Source: Gammaproteobacteria bacterium
Lineage (GTDB): Bacteria > Pseudomonadota > Gammaproteobacteria > Methylococcales > Methylomonadaceae
Assembly (NCBI GenBank): GCA_024511045.1
Contig: JANEMG010000060.1
Coordinates: 1 to 9,952 of the forward strand
Direction of reading: 5' to 3'
Length of the DNA stretch: 9,952 bases
The position numbers were made by a program, and so were the translations under genes. This document shows positions 6,086 to 9,952 of this stretch, in pieces; positions within the stretch are counted from its first letter, which is position 1, and every line of letters begins with the position of its first letter. Under the pieces are notes generated by a model. That model ran no database searches and was not told where the DNA came from. It worked only from the letters and a program-made list of their open reading frames with translations.

Positions 6086-7855
6086 TTAACGGGTGAGCAG
6101 GTACAGCAGAATCAGGTTCCCCAGCATGGACAACGCGGTCAGGCTTTTCCAGAAGGCCAGCGGGTTGCGCTGCGCCAGAGGCAGCTGCTCCTCGGGACCG
6201 AGAAACTCGGGATTGGGCGTCGAAAGATCGTGCAGAAACTCGGACAGGGAATCATAGCGCAGCTGGGGATTGATGGCGGTGGCCTTGCGCAGTGCGCCGT
6301 CGATCCAGATCGGCACCATGGGGTTTTTATGGAAGCTGGGTACATACTGCAGCCTGGACAGCTTCAGCCGATCCGGCTTTTCCGGCATGTCTTGGCCATA
6401 GGGCAGGACGCCGTTGATCATCTCATAGGTAATCACCCCCAGGGAAAACAGATCGGATTTTACCGTGCCGCGCTGGCCGAGATGATATTCGGGCGCCGTG
6501 TAGTTGAGGGTGCCGACGACCTGATCGGACTGCTGGTGGTCCAAAGGCGTGATTTCCGCGATGCCGGCGATCTTCACCGAACCGAAGTCGATGATCTTCA
6601 CCACGCCATCGTTGTCGATCATGATGTTTTCCGGCTTCAGATCCTGATGCAGCATTTCCATGCGATGGAAGGCGCGCAGTCCCCTGGCGATCTGTTCGAC
6701 GATTTTCCGGATTTCCCGGATATAGGGTTTGGGGGTATTGTCCATCCATTCCCGCAGGGTCTGCCCTTCGATGTATTCGGTAACATAGTAGATGCAGCTT
6801 TTTTCCCGGTCTGAATCCAGGATCCTGAGCACATTCTTATGCTGTATGCGCTTGCCGGCCCATTCCTCGTGCAGGAAATGTTCGATGTAATGGGTGTCGT
6901 CGTCATAGAGCACCGACGGCGCTTTCAGTATCACCCGGGTGTTGGTCCGGGTATCGTAGGCGCGATAGATCTGGGTGCGCTTGCTGGCGTGCAGTTCCTC
7001 TTCGATGCGGTAGCCATCCAGCACCATGCCCGGCGACAATGGCGGGGGAAAGGGCAGATTGGCATGCCGGCGCAGGACTTCATCCTCCCTGGCCAGCGGC
7101 AGCTGCTCCACCCTGACCAGCTGACAGGTCAGGTTGTCGTCGCTGCCATTGATGCTGGCACGGGCAACGATGGCTTCGGCAATTTTCTGCAGATCCTCTT
7201 CGCCATTGGCGACGATCTCCCTGATGATCTTGTCCTCCAGAAAATCATGCACGCCATCGGTGGTCAGTATATACAGGTCATGCCTTTCCAGTGGAAAACT
7301 GTGATAATCGACCTCCAGATGCGGCTCGATGCCCATGGCCCGGTTCAGATAGTTTTTCTCCTTGTCCACCCAGACGCGGTGATCGCGGGTAATCTGTTCC
7401 AGGTTGCCCTGGCGGAAGCGATACACCCGGGAATCACCGATATGGAATATATGGGCGATGGTCGACTTGAGAATCAAGGCGCTGAAGGTGCTGACCATGC
7501 CTTTGGCCGATTCATAGCGCTGCTGCCCCTGGCTGTACAGCCAGGAATTGGTCGCCGAAAGAATCTGCTGCCCGGATTTTTTGACAGACCAGGAATCCGG
7601 CGTACTGTAGTAATCGGCAAGAAATCCGGTTACACAGCAATCACTGGCCTGCTTGCCGGCATCGCTGCCGCTCATGCCATCGGCGATGGCGGCGGTGATG
7701 CCTTTCAACGTAAGCTGCGGCTCCCCGGGAATCAGGAAGCCAAAAAAATCCTCGTTGTCGTTTTTGACCCCCCTGTCACTGCAGGCGGCGATGCTGGCCC
7801 GTAGTTTTGCTGCAGTCATGGCCGCAGGGCATCTTTCATGCGGAAGCCCACTCAA
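6086..7855 (-). CDS. Bifunctional PP2C-type phosphatase and Ser/Thr protein kinase
   Basis: This 589-residue fusion carries opposing activities. Residues about 18-250 form a PP2C phosphatase with SDRGVKNDNEDF (D36), IADGMSG (D59, G60), HIGDSRVYR (138-146), TTDG (D200) and GSDDN (D240), so all metal-binding positions are present. Residues about 280-545 form a Hanks-type kinase with VILK (K311), alpha-C Glu E330, HQDLKPEN (403-410, D405), DFG (423-425), TAPEY and SDLFSLGV. The glycine-rich loop is degenerate (LHASKRTQIYRA), and Gln replaces Arg before the catalytic Asp. A membrane helix at about 571-587 anchors the C-terminus. From memory, genes of this type sit beside nasA/nirB in Pseudomonas. 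The longest start is TTG 7855, overlapping the upstream stop as TTGA and preceded by GAGGTGAG. ATG 7819 is a plausible alternative, with a weaker ribosome site, that still keeps the whole PP2C domain. Confidence 0.93.
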   Translation of the reverse strand: MSGLPHERCPAAMTAAKLRASIAACSDRGVKNDNEDFFGFLIPGEPQLTLKGITAAIADGMSGSDAGKQASDCCVTGFLADYYSTPDSWSVKKSGQQILSATNSWLYSQGQQRYESAKGMVSTFSALILKSTIAHIFHIGDSRVYRFRQGNLEQITRDHRVWVDKEKNYLNRAMGIEPHLEVDYHSFPLERHDLYILTTDGVHDFLEDKIIREIVANGEEDLQKIAEAIVARASINGSDDNLTCQLVRVEQLPLAREDEVLRRHANLPFPPPLSPGMVLDGYRIEEELHASKRTQIYRAYDTRTNTRVILKAPSVLYDDDTHYIEHFLHEEWAGKRIQHKNVLRILDSDREKSCIYYVTEYIEGQTLREWMDNTPKPYIREIRKIVEQIARGLRAFHRMEMLHQDLKPENIMIDNDGVVKIIDFGSVKIAGIAEITPLDHQQSDQVVGTLNYTAPEYHLGQRGTVKSDLFSLGVITYEMINGVLPYGQDMPEKPDRLKLSRLQYVPSFHKNPMVPIWIDGALRKATAINPQLRYDSLSEFLHDLSTPNPEFLGPEEQLPLAQRNPLAFWKSLTALSMLGNLILLYLLTR

Positions 7856-9330
7856 CTCACCTCGATCATTTCCACCGTACCATCCTCCTGGACTTCGGCC
7901 ATATGCCCCCTGGGTTCCTCGATAAACTGTACCGCAATCAGAACAAACATTGCTGCAGCAGCGATGACCATGAAGAAGGTCGAAGGCGAAACGAAAGACA
8001 ATACGGTCAAAAACAGCACCCCGCCGACATTGCCATAGGCGCCGACCATGCCGGCAATCTGGCCGGTCATGCGCCGCTTGATCAGCGGCACCATCGCGAA
8101 TACCGCGCCCTCACCGGCCTGAACGAAGAACGAACAGAGCATGGTCATGGCCACCGCCGCCAGCACGGGCCATTCCGGCGTAATCCGGGACAGTACGAAA
8201 TAGCCGATCGACAGACCGACGATGAAGATGCTCAAGGACAGCTTGCGCCCGAATTTGTCGCTGATCCAGCCGCCGCCGGGCCTGGCGACCAGATTCATGA
8301 AGGCGAACCCTGCGGCCAGCAGACCGGCCTGCACCATGGTCACGCCCTGGGACTGGTGAAAGGTCTCATAGAAGAACAGCGGCAGCATCGAGATCACGGC
8401 CAGTTCCGAACCGAAAGTCACCAGATAGGCCAGATCCAGAATCGCCACCTGCTTGAACTTGTATTGATGGATTTCCTCGATGGGTTGCTGCAGATGCTCC
8501 TCGTTGACATGCACGATCTTGTAGACGTTGTAGAAAAACAGCACCCAGATTCCTGTGTAGATGCTGAAAGCCGCTGAACCGGGCAGCAGACCGACGCCGG
8601 CCGGGGACAATTTCCAGGTCAGCAGCGTCAACGTGGCATACAGCGGGATGGTCATCAGGATATAGAAAAACAGATCCCAGATGCTGGTCACCTCCATGGC
8701 GCCGGTTTTTTTCGGTTTGAAATAGGTCGACCCCTTGGGCGTGTCGCTGACGCTGAAGAAATAGATAACCGAATAGACCAGGGCAATGCCGCCGGTAATG
8801 CCAACCGCATAGCGCCAGCCCTGATCCCCGCCGAACAGCAGCGCGATACTGGGCAGAGTCATCGCCGCCGCGGCAGAACCGAAGTTGCCCCAGCCGCCGT
8901 AGATGCCTTCGGCGACGCCGACCTGCCTGACGGGAAACCACTCGCCCACCATGCGGATGCCAATCACGAACCCCGCTCCGACAAAGCCCATCAGGAAGCG
9001 CGCCAATGCCAGCTGCTCGAAGCTGTCGGCTCTGGCGAACAGGAAACAGGGTACGCTGGCCAGGGCCAGCAGGGTGGAAAAGGTGCGCTTGGGGCCGAAC
9101 TTGTCCACCAGCATGCCGATCGCGATGCGCGCCGGAATGGTCAGCGCCACATTCAGGATCAAGATGGTTTTCACTTGGGACTGGCTGAGATCCAGGGACT
9201 CCTTGATCAGCAGCATCAACGGCGCATGGTTGAACCACACGGCAAAGGATAGAAAGAATGCGAACCAGGTCATGTGCAGAATTTTCATCTTCCCCGAAAA
9301 GGAAAGCAGGTTCATGTTTGTAGCGGACAT
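7852..9330 (-). CDS. narK: NarK/NasA-type nitrate/nitrite transporter (MFS, NNP family)
   Basis: This 492-residue polytopic protein carries the NNP family marks. They are FAVWFNHAPLM in helix 1, Arg68 in helix 2 (TIPARIAIGMLVDKFGPKR), GFVIGIRMVGEWFP (120-133), the first nitrate signature GGWGNFGSAAAA (145-156), Arg350 in helix 8 (NLVARPGGGWISDKFGRK) and the second signature GAYGNVGGV (430-438). The two arginines correspond to the nitrate-binding R89 and R305 of E. coli NarK (by motif context). It imports nitrate or exchanges nitrate for nitrite across the inner membrane. Unlike 12-helix NarK, residues 200-295 contain two more hydrophobic segments (about 217-240 and 254-272). ATG 9330 has GGAAA five bases upstream; Met6 is a weaker option. 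The gene is followed by the kinase/phosphatase with a TTGA overlap. I cannot tell assimilatory from respiratory use. Confidence 0.94.
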   Translation of the reverse strand: MSATNMNLLSFSGKMKILHMTWFAFFLSFAVWFNHAPLMLLIKESLDLSQSQVKTILILNVALTIPARIAIGMLVDKFGPKRTFSTLLALASVPCFLFARADSFEQLALARFLMGFVGAGFVIGIRMVGEWFPVRQVGVAEGIYGGWGNFGSAAAAMTLPSIALLFGGDQGWRYAVGITGGIALVYSVIYFFSVSDTPKGSTYFKPKKTGAMEVTSIWDLFFYILMTIPLYATLTLLTWKLSPAGVGLLPGSAAFSIYTGIWVLFFYNVYKIVHVNEEHLQQPIEEIHQYKFKQVAILDLAYLVTFGSELAVISMLPLFFYETFHQSQGVTMVQAGLLAAGFAFMNLVARPGGGWISDKFGRKLSLSIFIVGLSIGYFVLSRITPEWPVLAAVAMTMLCSFFVQAGEGAVFAMVPLIKRRMTGQIAGMVGAYGNVGGVLFLTVLSFVSPSTFFMVIAAAAMFVLIAVQFIEEPRGHMAEVQEDGTVEMIEVS

Positions 9331-9390
9331 AAAGATTTCCAGTTGTTCAATAAATCAGTTAATTTCCCTGGCAATCTTCCCGGGAAATGC

Positions 9391-9430
9391 ATTATGGAAT
9401 TACAAAGCAATTAACATGCCATGACATCAA
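9391..9430 (-). promoter_or_regulatory. Candidate narK promoter with FNR/Dnr-like half-site
   Basis: On the minus strand, CATAAT (9396-9391) matches five of six bases of the -10 consensus, with no good -35. TTGAT (9430-9426), the conserved half of the FNR/Dnr/NNR site TTGAT-N4-ATCAA, is centred about 40 bases upstream of the start predicted from that -10, where class II activators bind. The other half reads TGGCA and does not match ATCAA. A nitrate transporter under oxygen or nitric oxide control would make sense, but the site is incomplete. Confidence 0.3.
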
Positions 9431-9576
9431 AGCCGTGCCTCATTACGCCTGCCTGCCTGTCAGTACCTTGCCTGATGAAAATTCTGCACGCCTCCCGTCA
9501 ACAAACATCCAATTTGGTGCAGACAGCGCCCCCGGAAGACACCACATGCCGACCTGCCGGACTCGGCGCTCGACAT

Positions 9577-9590
9577 TGCCGTTTACGGCA
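9577..9590. repeat. Perfect 14-base palindrome, possible operator
   Basis: TGCCGT and ACGGCA are exact reverse complements separated by TT. The element lies in the divergent intergenic region, about 90 bases upstream of the start predicted for the 9700 gene and about 250 bases upstream of narK. A dimeric regulator site or a small hairpin are both possible. Only a distant T4 follows, so it is not an intrinsic terminator. Confidence 0.4.
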
Positions 9591-9662
9591 GACCAGAAAA
9601 TTTTACAGGGCAAACAATGCAATACCATCACAATGAATGGAGAATTTACAGGCAACATTGCG

Positions 9663-9668
9663 TATAAT
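9663..9668 (+). promoter_or_regulatory. TATAAT -10 box for the gene at 9700
   Basis: This is a perfect sigma-70 -10 hexamer 31 bases before the ATG at 9700, giving a predicted leader of about 25 bases. The best -35-like hexamer, TTTACA at 9645-9650, is only 12 bases away, too close for normal spacing. The promoter may therefore be weak or need an activator. Confidence 0.5.
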
Positions 9669-9699
9669 TGTCGTATCTCCAACCCCAGATGGACTTCTT

Positions 9700-9952
9700 A
9701 TGCAGCAAATCAGCAAAATAATAAACAAATTCCTGTCCTTTTTTAACGAACCCTCGGGCCAAGTCGACATCAGCCGCGTCATTATTGCTGTAGTCGTGCT
9801 TGTCGCCGGCTTCTGGCTGTTTTCCTCCGACTCCAATGAACAGCCGCAACCCAAGCCAATGCAAATGGACATGTCACAGAAGATGCACATGACCAGCTTC
9901 GGTCCTGGCGATGGTTTTCACATGCACAAACCGGTCGATCCGGCGAAATTCA
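9700..9952 (+). CDS. Membrane-anchored Met/His-rich protein, N-terminal part
   Basis: The frame is open from ATG 9700 to the window edge (84 codons) with no stop. It begins with a short amphipathic stretch (KIINKFLSFFNEPSG), then one hydrophobic helix at about residues 25-42 (SRVIIAVVVLVAGFWLF). A polar Gln/Pro linker follows, then a methionine- and histidine-rich segment with MQMDMSQKMHMT and GFHMHKPVD. The layout suggests a single-pass inner-membrane protein with its main part in the periplasm. Met/His clusters of this kind occur in copper- or haem-related proteins, but I do not recognise the family and assign no function. The start is supported by TATAAT at 9663-9668 and by ATGGA a few bases upstream as a weak ribosome site. 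It is divergent from narK. Confidence 0.7.
   Translation, partial: MQQISKIINKFLSFFNEPSGQVDISRVIIAVVVLVAGFWLFSSDSNEQPQPKPMQMDMSQKMHMTSFGPGDGFHMHKPVDPAKF

Larger units (their letters stand above)
9331..9699. other. Divergent intergenic region, regulatory
   Basis: These 369 bases separate the minus-strand narK-like gene from the plus-strand gene at 9700. I see no convincing coding sequence: the open plus-strand frame from 9387 to 9746 has no ribosome site, no recognisable pattern, and overruns the better start at 9700. It holds a probable narK promoter, a 14-base palindrome and a TATAAT box, each listed separately. Confidence 0.6.

Noticed and set aside
6029..6814. Plus-strand frames opposite the kinase (6029-6814 and 6839-7804)
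   Set aside because: They are antisense shadows of the kinase/phosphatase gene, without recognisable domains.
9387..9746. 119-codon plus-strand frame before the 9700 gene
   Set aside because: It has no ribosome site, residue use unlike the neighbours and no hydrophobic or domain pattern. It overlaps the better supported ATG 9700 frame.

Overview
The window reads as chromosomal DNA of a gammaproteobacterium (inference). The basis is a moderately GC-rich, densely packed cytochrome c maturation (System I) operon with ccmH and ccmI as separate genes, as in Pseudomonas-like lineages, next to a nitrate-transport module of NarK/NasA type. No tRNA, rRNA, CRISPR array, insertion sequence or phage gene was seen.

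Bases 1-6021, plus strand: the tail of ccmB, then ccmC, ccmD, ccmE, ccmF, ccmG, ccmH and ccmI. From ccmC to ccmG, and again from ccmH to ccmI, the genes overlap by 4 or 8 bases, so translational coupling is likely. CcmB/C/D/E export haem and load it on the chaperone CcmE. CcmF/H/I form the ligase that attaches haem to apocytochrome, and CcmG/CcmH keep the apocytochrome CXXCH cysteines reduced. Two things break this pattern. ccmB and ccmC are separated by 262 non-coding bases. ccmI carries an apparent one-base frameshift near 5560-5584 that puts its periplasmic C-terminal domain into another frame. ccmD is a 55-residue gene that is easily missed.

Bases 6022-6085: a short convergent intergenic region with a hairpin but no U-tract.

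Bases 6086-9330, minus strand: a two-gene unit transcribed as narK-like transporter, then a bifunctional PP2C phosphatase/Ser-Thr kinase. The transporter has NNP-family nitrate signatures plus two extra hydrophobic segments in its middle. The kinase-phosphatase overlaps the transporter stop codon if its TTG start is used, and it ends in a membrane anchor. The pairing suggests nitrate uptake controlled by, or sensed with, protein phosphorylation. A promoter with a possible FNR/Dnr-type half-site lies upstream of narK.

Bases 9331-9699: a divergent intergenic region with a perfect 14-base palindrome and a TATAAT box. From 9700 to the window end runs the start of a membrane-anchored, Met/His-rich protein that I do not recognise. 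The functional link between the halves is plausible but inferred: nitrate respiration depends on c-type cytochromes, which need the Ccm system.
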